Assembly (NCBI GenBank): GCA_034687125.1
Contig: JAQGBZ010000179.1
Span: 1-64,000 of the forward strand
Length of the DNA stretch: 64,000 bases
Direction: 5' to 3'
Source of the DNA: Neelides folsomi
Lineage: Eukaryota > Arthropoda > Collembola > Neelipleona > Neelidae
The notes beneath the pieces are model-generated. The model was given only the letters and a program-made list of their open reading frames with translations, ran no database searches and had not been told where the DNA came from. Numbering within the stretch: position 1 is the first letter of the stretch; every line of letters starts with the position of its first letter. This document shows positions 43,339 through 54,103 of this stretch, one piece after another. Both the position numbers and the translations under genes were made by a program.

Positions 43339-45560
43339 AGAGAAAAGTTCTTTTTCCAGTATTTACAAGTGTTAAAATCGACATAGGCATTCATTTACCA
43401 TTCCTAAATAACCTTTGCATTCTTTATGTTAGCTTTTAAATCAACGAGTAAATGTTAAATTTGTTAAATTAAGATAAATACTATACAAATACTATTTAAT
43501 ATATATGAGACAAATACTTACTTATAATACCGTCAGATTAAGAGAATATTTCACTTCTTGATCCTTCAAATAGGAAATTGTTTACAGATAAACATTAAAT
43601 AATTATTCTCCAATTCTTCCTTTTTGCAATTAAAGATCCATTAAATATTAAGGCTTTTCCAATATTATTATTATCTCTTTATATGTATATGCTAGAGTGT
43701 GCATGGTTAACTAGTCCTATATGGACGATTATGCTAGAATTTTTTTGTAAAGATGAATCAATGTACACAAATGTATTTCATGTATATATCAGACGGCGAA
43801 ATGTTTAAAGCATATTATATACAGTTTTAATCTAATATATACTTGTGTTATTCTATTTAAAACTTTATTAATGCGCTTTTATAATATATCAGACTGACAT
43901 ATATATTATTGAGCTGCTCAAGGAAATTCAGTTATATGTCTCTTGAATGAAACATTCGATATGTATTCAATTTTGCTATAATATTGTAACATATATAACA
44001 TATTTACATGATGAAAAGAAGATTAGTTATTTATATACTTATTATATATATATATATATATATAAGATATATATATAAAATATAGTACCTTTATTTAGAT
44101 GTATAAGGAATATTTATAGCTTTAATGTAGATGTAAATAGGTAATATTGAGGACCTGATTTCATAGATGTAATCCTATTGTCAGGACACAATTATTTAAA
44201 ATGATGCCTTTGGCAAAGGAGTTGATAAAATTGAATGTAGCTCTGGTATTTGTTTGTGTTGGTAGCATTGGGTAATGTTTGATATTCGTAACATATGTGT
44301 ATTTAATATTAACTCAACGAGTGTTCATCTCGTTGCGTAATCCAATCTAAGCTAATTGTATTACCAATGATGAACATTCATAAAATCAATCTGGCTCCTA
44401 AGACAATCTCAAATGGTTCGATCGATTTCAATGAGAGTACTACGAGAATATTTACTTAAATATGGTGCAGAATGGAGTGAGGTTTTGGCCAAATCTCGAT
44501 GCGATGGTTCGTAAGTAGGGAGGAGGAGAAAGATTTATATATACTAAATGTATGTAGGGTTTAACGTTTATACTCTCGACATTCAAAAACTGGCGGTTCA
44601 ATTCCGCCTATTCTTTTAATTCCGCCATTGTCAAATCTTTGTTTCGCCAAAATGGAAATTACTGTAACTGAGTTAATTATTATACTTAAATATTAAAGTT
44701 TGTTGAGGAAGATTCTCAGGCGCAAAATTGAAAGCACAAAATACGTCAAGTTTATATGTGAGTAATCTTCATTGCTCGTATGAAAACCAACGCGTTGCTG
44801 ATAAGTCGATTCGGAGATTTTAATAATAATTACTTGAACTTTGAGTGCCATGTGCCATTCGTAAGGAGCTTTTTAAGTTTACTTTTAGCATTATCTTATG
44901 TATGTACTTTATTTACTTAATATATTTTATATGAATATATATTTAGTTTTATAAAATAGGAGCGGTTAGTATACGGAAATTCTCTTATGTTATTCTTAAT
45001 ACAAATATCTTGAAAAAAGGAGATATGAAGATGAGCGTCAACGTGTTAAGTTCATCCAATGATTATTTAAGATTATGTCTATAAATCTAAAATATTATAA
45101 TGAATTTTATTTATATAATATAAATAAATGAAATTTGAGCAAATTACCAATTGTGGCTTTTCTTCGAATTCATACAAATTCATACAATTAATAGAAATCC
45201 ATAAAAGATATTTATATTTTCTTAATGCGAATGATAATGGATAAATGGTCATACGTACAATACATGTGATTAAAAACATAGACTGTGCACCTTTTATCTA
45301 AATATATAATTTATATTCAAAGGTTCACTGTACTGTATTCGCCTTCAAGAGGGGTTTTTCATTAACAAAAGTTATCATGTATGTTAAATTTAATTTCTTT
45401 CAAAGTTCTTATTCTATTGAAAGGAGACGATAAACATTTGATTTGAGTGGAAAGCAGTGACTGGATCTTCCTGCTCTCATAGGAGAATGTTCAGATTGTT
45501 AAAGATTCTCCGATCCTGTTTTGCACACACACATAGTGAGAACGCGTGGACGCGGACAGT
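43339..45560. other. RhoGAP 3' region and AT-rich spacer
   Basis: Long AT-rich stretch with the RhoGAP 3' untranslated region at its start and an AT microsatellite at 44041-44079. No coding exon is supported. A tRNA T-arm look-alike near 44592 was examined and rejected. Confidence 0.45.
44041..44079. repeat. AT dinucleotide microsatellite
   Basis: A run of alternating T and A interrupted once by AG. Simple repeat in the spacer after the RhoGAP gene. Confidence 0.85.
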
Positions 45561-45565
45561 AGGCA

Positions 45566-45573
45566 TATAAATA
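45566..45573 (+). promoter_or_regulatory. Candidate TATA box for the BTB-HMG gene
   Basis: TATAAATA lies just before a long GC-richer stretch (about 45580-46722) that looks like a leader. No initiator motif was clearly found 25-35 bases downstream, so this is tentative. Confidence 0.3.
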
Positions 45574-46434
45574 AAATGACGGTGTCTGGGTTATAGATTA
45601 ACTGAGGATAAAAAGTTTATTCTATTTTCATATAAGGTCCTATTCCAGTCTTAAATATTCTATTTTAACCAATTCTACCTTAGATTTAAGTCTTGCTCCT
45701 TAAAAAACGGCCAGTGGAAGAAATCTATAAGCGTCCATTAAGGTGAGCCAGCGTGGTTCTTTCATCTGAATCATCTGGCATTTGAAGATTGGACTGTGCG
45801 GGGGTGTCCTGTAGCCATTGTTGTTCTTCGAACAAAACAAACCTCCTCGATATTCGTCTTCGTTTGTGGCAGTGAGCCAGAAAGAAGTCATACACGATCA
45901 TGCGGACTACCAGCTCGCAATAATATCTCTACCTCAGTTCTCCACAGTGAACCAGAGTCCGTATACTGCTTCCAGACGATTGTTGCCGTCTCTTGCGAAC
46001 CTCGCTCCAAAACAATCCTTCGTAATTGACCATCTTTAATTCTCCCCTCGTTCCTTCTCTTATCAGGAGAGTCGTGGAATTAATCCGCCTAACCATCCAA
46101 TCATCATTGGATCGTCGAGCCCAGGAGAGCCGGGAGTGAATTAAATCTTTAACTCCGATTTCTCCCTGCTTCTGTTGTCGCTCCATTGATTTCTCGGTGA
46201 GGCTTAGGAGTGAGGGCAGTTGCCAAGGGCAACAATTTAACCCTCAGCTTCTGTGTGTACAAAAGGGAGAAACCCGGGAGACCACTCCGACCTTATCCTC
46301 CCGACATTCTCCTTTCTCCTTGGGAGCATTCACGGATTTCTAAGAGACGTTGGGAACTGAGTGGAGGTAAAATCTGGGCAGTAAAGCTCAGCTGGGTTAA
46401 AGAGATCCCTTTGAGCTTTTAATAAGAGTCAAAT

Positions 46435-46501
46435 TTTGGGAGTTTGTGATTTCTAAGAGGAATTTGGGAGTTTGTATTCAAATAAGAATTTGGGAGTTTG
46501 T
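46435..46501 (+). repeat. Three copies of TTTGGGAGTTTGT in the BTB-HMG leader
   Basis: Perfect 13-base copies start at 46435, 46463 and 46489, spaced 28 and 26 bases apart. A CTTTACAG acceptor-like site follows at about 46520. The repeats may therefore lie in the last part of a leader intron or in the leader RNA itself. Confidence 0.65.
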
Positions 46502-46722
46502 TGAAATTCAATTTCTTTACAGAGAAAGCCAACGGAGATTTCATCATAACTGGTCATAGTGAGAGACATATGACTCCGGTTCAAACGACCTTCATTCTAG
46601 TCAAGGATCCAAGTTGTTTGAGGAAGGAGATCGGAACGTCATAGGAGAATCAGGAAAGACGGTCGAAGAATCCATTTAGTCAATTTTTACTACTTTGAGA
46701 TCCGCTAAGGATTAATTGTGAA

Positions 46723-49700
46723 ATGGCATCATCACAACAATTTAATCTCAGATGGAACAACCATACGAACAATCTAATCCAGGTACAAGGTTTTTAACCA
46801 TCCTCCGCATACAAAGGAAACACAATAATATTTTAAACTTTTTTTAAATTTCTCCCCAGGTTTTCTTGGATCATTTCGAGAAGGAGCAAATGGTCGATGT
46901 AACTTTGAGTTGTCAGGGAAAGTTCCTCAAAGGGCATAAAATCGTCCTTGGGGCTTGCAGCCCTTATTTTCAAGTATTCCTCATATAAATTTTCATATAG
47001 TTTTATAATTTTAAAAATTAGGAAACTCTAAGATATACCTTTCTAATATACTATATATATTTATATATGTATATTAATAATATGTAATTATTTACAATTC
47101 TGTTTAAAATTTAACATTTCTTAAAATCCTTTATTATACGTGTTTAATCACTAGGAAATCTTTGATCGACATGGATCGACGCAACATCCAGTTATCATCC
47201 TCAATGGGCTCAGATTCGAGGAGATTCGAGCCATTGTTGAGTTCATGTACAGAGGAGAAGTGAAGGTAAACGAGATATTACAAGTTATTAATATTATTAG
47301 AGCGAAATGTGGTTCACTTATAAAAAGCCCCTTTGTTGCATCGACTATTATTATCTGGCGTCAATTAAATAAAATTCCAATGGCTGATTGCCATCAGGAT
47401 TGTTACAAGATGAGACTCGCTGTTCGCCTTCTCATCTTCACCTTGAGAGCATTGGGAGTCAATCAGGTTTTTAACGAGGTTTTCCTCTTGCAGGTTTGTG
47501 AGAGTGATCTCGAGAGCCTCCTCGCCACTGCTGAGAATCTTCAAATTAAGGGACTCTCCAATGTCCGGGCGACGCGTCAAGGCTCCAAATCTCCAACGTC
47601 GAATGGACTCACTGCATCGACGGTCAACCTCTCTTCAGAACCTTCAACCCGATCGGGAACTTTCCCCATTTCGTTGAATACCTCGACTGTTAGTCAGGCC
47701 AATGGTCGAAATGGTTCCACTCTACACGCAAACTCTCAAGTAACTCACAAATTGACAAAATTAATACTAATTGATTATTTAATTAACTTGATTGTTTATA
47801 TTGGATTTTAGGCTTCAATACAACAGGAAAATAATAACGATGTGGGCGGAACTCCCCTACATTTGAGGCGGAAACGGGCAAAGACGACTTCTCCTCATAA
47901 AGATGTACATCGGAATAATTAATTAATATTAGACAAATCCAATTTAAGTTGGGAGATTGAGATTTGTGATATAAATTGTTATATGACTACTCCATTAAGA
48001 TGAAGGAGTTTACATAATATACTTGTATATACTTACTTACATACTACATGTGTAATGTGTACTTGTATACTATCTGCATAATACATATTTATATGGTATA
48101 TATTTAAAAGGTGAAAGAGATGAGTCCGGAAATCAAAGATGTTCATCGGACCATCCCAACCGGGACCACTGTGTCGATTGAAGACGATAATAGCGATGAT
48201 TTGCCAATGACGATTAAAATTGATCATCCCTACATTCGTGACATTGATGAAGAGGAAGAAGTGGAATGGACAGATTCAATTCCTGTAAAGGAAACAACTG
48301 TGAGTATTTTTATTATATTACCTTCCAATTCTGTTTGCCCAATTCAATCGATTCTCATCTTATTTCCTCTCTGTTAAATATCCCGTCAAATATTCCATTA
48401 AAATAGTTTCTTCTTCTTCTTTTTTCATTCAACATTTTTTAAATCTCCGTGTCAATCAGACAATATTTTAATTGAAAAGTATTATACTTATTTATCACAT
48501 ATGTATCTATGCTATACCTATACTTAAATTATATCTTACCTATGTGAATTTGTATACCTTCAACATACATTCTATGTAGTTAGTGCATCGAATATTTCCT
48601 CTTTGATTAAACATAAATATATGTATATAATATAAAATTTAACAATAATAACTATGTAGCAGTGTGTTATACATAGGCTGAGACAAGAGGTGTAAATTGT
48701 ACATTAAAGTTAATATGTAGATCATTTACGGCATTATATTTATACCAATATGTGTGTATAACATGCTAATTAATAACATAATATTCTTCTTGACTTATTC
48801 TGTATTTCTGATAATTATCTCGGTTTTGGAACTATAGGAGAATTGTGACGGGAATCCAGAAGCAAAAGGTCAGTTTCAGCTTTCACTCTCTTTGTTTGGG
48901 GGATTTTTCCTTTTTTCAAACAAATATTTTAATTGCTTATTCTTTTTATCCCAACTTTTATTCTTTAATGCATTTCTGCATTCTTTTAAATTAGAATGTA
49001 ATATCTTTTATATTATATGGCATGAATCGATTCATCATTTATTTTTGAAATTATAATTTAAAATTTTGTAAATACCGTATAGTATATGTTTTGATACATT
49101 CCTTGATAACTATATTATACCAATATTATTAGTTTTATTCCGTTTATTATTTATGTTAAAATCTTCCATTAACTTTATATAATTATCTGTATAATAATTT
49201 AATATTCTTTCCAACTTGATTTTTGCCCCTTTCTTTGGCCACTGTGTGTTTGAGTTAGCTTGTGAGGATATTGAGATGAATGGGGTGGTTGGGTTTAGCG
49301 AGTGTAAAAAGCTCACTGAGGGTCTCATCTGCAGCTGGTCACATGTCGGAGCCGAAGGAAAAAATCCCTCGACCTCCCAACGCCTTCATGATTTTCGCCA
49401 ACGAGTGGAGGCGGAAATTGGCCTCACAAAACCCCAACGAGTCCAACAAGGAAATCAGCGTCCGTCTTGGCATCATGTGGAAAAATCTCTCTGGGGAGTC
49501 GAAGGCAAGGATTAAAAAATTATTTTAATAAGTACAAATATCTATTGTAATGTTCCTTGGTTGAAAGGTAAATTAATACTAATTGTATTAATTTTTTAAA
49601 TTATCCAGGAGGATTATTTTGCCGCGTCTCGACAAGCGAACGAAGACCATAAGAAGAAATATCCCGACTATTACTATAGTCCCAAGGAAGCTCGGATGCG

Positions 49701-49842
49701 GAAACGCTGGAAACTCCAACAACAACACGTGACTCAGCTCATCCACAGTGGACAGTACAATCCGGTTCATCTGGTCAAAGTATTCATTAAAGACGAAGAC
49801 ACGGAGGGCGGCGTGGGGAAGAAGCAAAAACTTCACGCTTAA
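46723..49842 (+). CDS. BTB domain - HMG box fusion protein, 415 aa
   Basis: Nine exons in one continuous frame: 46723-46782, 46860-46973, 47155-47265, 47494-47739, 47812-47904, 48111-48299, 48838-48868, 49335-49504, 49609-49842. Residues 1-113 form a tramtrack/bric-a-brac BTB dimerisation domain (QFNLRWNNH, VDVTLSCQGK, HKIVLGACSPYFQEIF, FMYRGEVKV). Then comes a Ser/Thr-rich linker with a basic LRRKRAK patch, and an acidic segment (DIDEEEEVEWTD). An HMG box covers about 293-370 (IPRPPNAFMIFANEWRR, NKEISVRLGIMWKNL, KKYPDYYYSPKEAR), in the SOX/MATA style. Exon 7 is a 31-base micro-exon needed to keep the frame. The HMG exon has a GC donor (AAG|GCAAGG). AATAAA is at 49889. Probably a nuclear DNA-binding regulator. 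The exon 5/6 junction (GAT|GTACAT, TTAAAAG|GTG) is the weakest link. Confidence 0.78.
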
Positions 49843-51348
49843 CGCATTCCACTCTCAATGTCCCAAGACCAAAACTCACGTTTTTTATAATAAATTGGTC
49901 GCCCTTTACCATCTCTATTTTATCTCTGTATACAAATGGACTAAAACTATTAAACTTATTCTCTACTAAATAACTTTCGCTCCTTTTCACAGGATTAACT
50001 CCGATTTGTGAGAAAATTACCAGTATGAGTTTTTAACTACATTTGTATTTAAGCCAAATTAACAACAGTTTTAGTTTTTCCTTTCTGCTCAAAAATTCAT
50101 ACTGACCAATTGTGAGACAAATGGGATGTACAATAATGTGAAAAGTAGTCAAAGTAAATATTTATAAATATTTTATGTTAAAAGTGTGGAGAAGTGAAAT
50201 GTTCATTTAACCTTCACGTTTCAACTAATTACTACATTTTATGTTACCTGCCATTTTATAGTAGAAAAAATACTTGTTTATATATGAGAGTTTTCTTTAT
50301 TTTAGTTTGATTTATTATTAAGTTTGATTTTTGATTTAATTAATCTTCAAGTTAATTGTTGAATCTTCATTTCTACTATTTGTGTTTAGAATCAAAAGAT
50401 CTTTTTGAGTTTTGAGGATTAGCAAACAAACGAAAGCATATTTAATAGAAAATTTATGTGCTACGCTACAACCGTCTCTTTAAAACTAACTACCTAATAC
50501 AATTCAATTAAACTAAACGATAATTAATAAAATAACGCTAAAATTTAAAACGCAGATTGTAATTTATAATTGTAATGGTAAAATATATAATTATTAGTCC
50601 TTTTATATAAATTTAGTTAAGGATATAAATCTAATTAAATTGATAATTTAAGGTTTATTTGAGCCAAATTGTTTTCGTAGACGCTTAAAATTATTCATGT
50701 TTGTTCATGGATAATAATTAGTCATTTCACGTTTAAGAATGTATATTATGAACTGATAACATTGATCACATGCTATTCACATCTTATTTGTGCTAAACAT
50801 AAGTTGTAAAGTTAACTACAAATGATCCTAGTAAATAGCTTGATAATAAATAACAATACAACAATTCTTGTAACAACTATATTAAGCGGCACAAGAAACG
50901 AGAAACGATTGAATAAATTAAATTGCTTCTTACAAATAGAATTCACTGCGTCTTCGTTGATGACGCCATAAGCCTGAGTTTTGTTACGTATGTAGAGATT
51001 CATTTTTGCAAAGGAGAAGTTCATGCGAAAAAACTTGCACATTGTATATTTAGCAGAAGATCGGCCAATTACATGACCAAGGGGGATGTTTATTTGTGCG
51101 CATTTAACTCCTGGTGCTTCGATCATTCAATTCATTGTGTCTTCAATTGATTCATTTTCGCACGTGTGGTGTTTTTTCGTAATTGCACTCATGGAAAAGT
51201 ACGATTCATTTTTCACACTTCCTCGTTTTTTATTTCCAACTAAGGATTCACATACATTATGAACAAATTCTCTGTATAAGACATTTGAACACTTTTGACC
51301 AATATTTATATAATAATTGACTACATCGTGTATAGAATATTGTATATA
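49843..51348. other. Spacer after the BTB-HMG gene
   Basis: Begins with the 3' untranslated region (poly(A) signal AATAAA at 49889-49894). No zinc-finger or other alternative C-terminal exon of the BTB gene was found here. A frame at 50812-51126 (minus) has no recognisable features. Confidence 0.45.
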
Positions 51349-51757
51349 CCGTCATTGGCCGAAAGATATCCAGGGACATCTTTAAATTTTTCGACCACTT
51401 ACCCCCGGATATCTTTCGGGCCCCTGATATCTTAAAATAAATTTACAAAAATGGAATAAAAATTCCCTTTTCTCCTCCGGAAGTACCAAGCTTTTTGCCC
51501 ATATTGTTAATTAAAATGATATGCAATTCGATTTAAACGACATTTTTAAATGTTCTATTTTAATTTTAATATAAGATCAACAATAAATTTCTTTTGGGGC
51601 TTTTTAAATATAAATATTTAAAGAAAAATGGGATAAAAATGTGTACTATACGTTGTATATTATGCGCTTTTGCTATTAACATACAATATGTACCCTGGTA
51701 CCCGGATATCTTTAATAAAATTGCTTCACCCCCCGGATATCTTTCGGCCAATGACGG
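51349..51757. mobile_element. MITE, 409 bases, TA target site
   Basis: The left end CCGTCATTGGCCGAAAGATA and the right end TATCTTTCGGCCAATGACGG are exact inverses. The element is flanked by TA at 51347-51348 and 51758-51759. The terminal inverted repeat is about 23 bases. An extra inverted copy of the GGATATCTTTCGG part lies at about 51407-51420 and a shorter one near 51705, so the left end alone can fold back. No coding capacity. The TA duplication fits Tc1/mariner-type mobilisation. Confidence 0.9.
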
Positions 51758-51759
51758 TA

Positions 51760-53191
51760 TGTATGGTTATATGTATGACCATGGTTGACTATTTGATAAA
51801 TTCATTAATAGGGATATGTTAAGTAATAATTAATTCTATAAATATTCCAAAAGGGGTAAACGTGCGGATATGCGTGAGGAAAACGAGGGAATGGAAATAA
51901 TGGCCATTTGTCATTCACAATTAAGTTGACGAGTGAGGAAGGAAGTGTGCGGAGGATCCAATAAAACTTCCACCTCAGCTCATGTCGAGAACCAGCATAA
52001 TTCCAAGGATGGTTCTTTGTAATTATGATAATTCACATCCTTGCTTTTCTCCCGTTCACATCAATATCCAAATTCTGAGAAATGTTGAGAATCAGATGGT
52101 CAACGGCGTATCGTTAATGACTCAATGGGACTTCAATTGGCCTTTAAGTTTCATTTTCATGAACGGACATTGGAGAGTTCCTCCTACAATTTCCAAGAAA
52201 TCCGTGAAATTCTTATTGGTCTCTATTTACTTAACTAGGGTACCAATTAAACAACAATTTTTTTTACATAAATGGCCAGTTCAATGAAATATATGTACAA
52301 CATTAATTTATGTATTACATCTAATATTATTTTTCCTATTATTTAAGGGTAAAATTATACTAGGTAAAATTATTAAAATTATACTGGTAGATACGTCTTA
52401 CATGTATCTGTATTTACAAACATAATAAGTATGTTTAAAAGAAATTCAAAATGTTTGAATATTATAAAAATTAAATATTTTTTAAAAATAATTAAATTTT
52501 CATAATTCGACACAGACGGCAATTTTATTTAAAAAGAATTACTTTATTAAAACTTTTGCTTTTTATGTCAGCAAGTTTTTTTTAAATGATGCTGCTTGAA
52601 TCTTTATGAATTTATTTAATATGCATGAAAGTAAGGTTATATAATATGCATTATATTATATGGACATCTCTATCGTCAAGATAGTAAAGAGGAAGAAAAA
52701 AATGTTAATGGGAAAAGATATCAAATTTTATTTTGTCGAGTAATAATCCAATGTCTAAGCATAGTGAGATCCAAATGCTCTTGTTGATACTGCTTAAGTA
52801 AATAATGAGGATTCCTACTTAAAATTCGCTAACTAATTTCAAGATTCCACATTGAAGTTGAAGGCCAGGCTGATTTATCGTTGAAGGGGATTTACACATG
52901 TCGCCCAAATTCATGAACCCAACTTAAGCATTTCCATTTTTTCATCTTCATCATTTGCATGGTTGAGGCCGAGTGAGAGGGCAAATGAATGACAACATTG
53001 GTGATTTCCATCCTACACCAAAGGAATGGATTTATCTTCTCATTATACATACAAGTTATTATTATGGCCATTAGACTCGTCATTCCACCTCCTTCATCTT
53101 GAGTACCTGAGTCGCCTCAGCTCAACTTCCAGTGCGTAACTTGGTCGCTATTGTTCTCACCCAAGCGTCATCACAAGACTCGGGAGGTTCA
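51760..53191. other. Spacer upstream of the serine protease homologue
   Basis: No coding exon recognised. Frames at 51982-52287 (plus) and 52892-53083 (minus) lack family resemblance and splice context. Confidence 0.4.
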
Positions 53192-53305
53192 TATAAAATG
53201 AATTCGCCAATTCTCCATCTCCAGTTCCACAGCTGCTCTCAGACAATTCGCAAAAAACTCTTTAGTTTTAAATATTTCATACCATTTTGTTCTAACATTG
53301 TTAAA
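53192..53305 (+). promoter_or_regulatory. Candidate promoter and first leader exon of the protease homologue
   Basis: TATAAAA at 53192-53198 is followed 31 bases later by an initiator-like TCCAGTTC (A at 53223). A donor-like TTAAAG|GTTCGT sits at 53305/53306. A TAG acceptor immediately precedes the ATG at 54104. Together these make a plausible leader exon of about 83 bases and an intron of about 800 bases. This is an inference from spacing. Confidence 0.4.
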
Positions 53306-54103
53306 GGTTCGTTCTACTAACTTTTCCAAATTATTATTTCCTAATTATTAAATTATATAGAATTAACCCTCACCTCATAAGGGCTCACAATTTATCGGTC
53401 CATTGAAATCCATTAACCATTTATCCAAATCTTGAGAAACCTTAAAAATTACAAATTTGACATTGACATTGCGCAATAAATTAATAATTTGAGGCTTTGA
53501 CTCTTGAGGACAGTCAGTCTATTAAAATTAAAACACATAGCGTCTTCGGATACAAAATTTTGTATGAGGCAAACTGCGACATTTATTCCCTTTTTTCTTT
53601 TGCTGCACGTTGGTAATGTAATGTACTAGGTACCATTTTTATTCAGACAGAAAGTCTACTAGTAGTTAAAAATTGCTTGGATATGGTTGCATCCAGTATA
53701 ACAAATGCAAATTTTATTAGGATGTCATCAATATGGAACTGTTAAACGTCTTCAATATTTAATAAGATTTATTTCATTTATATTCTGACTGGGTTTAATA
53801 ATGTATGAGAAAGTCAAATCTCAAGCAAAGCAATAAAGCAAAGCCCAAAGTGTTAAAGAAATGGAAGTTGACTTTGTGAAAATTTCTCACTTATCCCCTC
53901 AATAATTCCCCTTCGTTTTTCAATTTCAATTTCAATTTGAACGATTTAAATTCTTAACTAATTAAATGAACAATTAACAATATAAAACCAAAATCGGTTA
54001 TTTTCCATATTCCAAACAAAAGCTATTACGTTTACATTATATTTAATTGTACGATTAGAGATTTAATTGATCCTTTAATGATTTAAATTTAAATAAAAAA
54101 TAG

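Noticed and set aside
44592-44615. Perfect tRNA T-arm look-alike (GGCGG TTCAATT CCGCC)
   Set aside because: Upstream sequence offers no acceptor, D-arm or anticodon-arm pairing at the right distances, so it is not called a tRNA gene.
49843-54103. Alternative zinc-finger exons for the BTB gene
   Set aside because: No C2H2 pattern occurs in any frame I could read in the following 4 kb.
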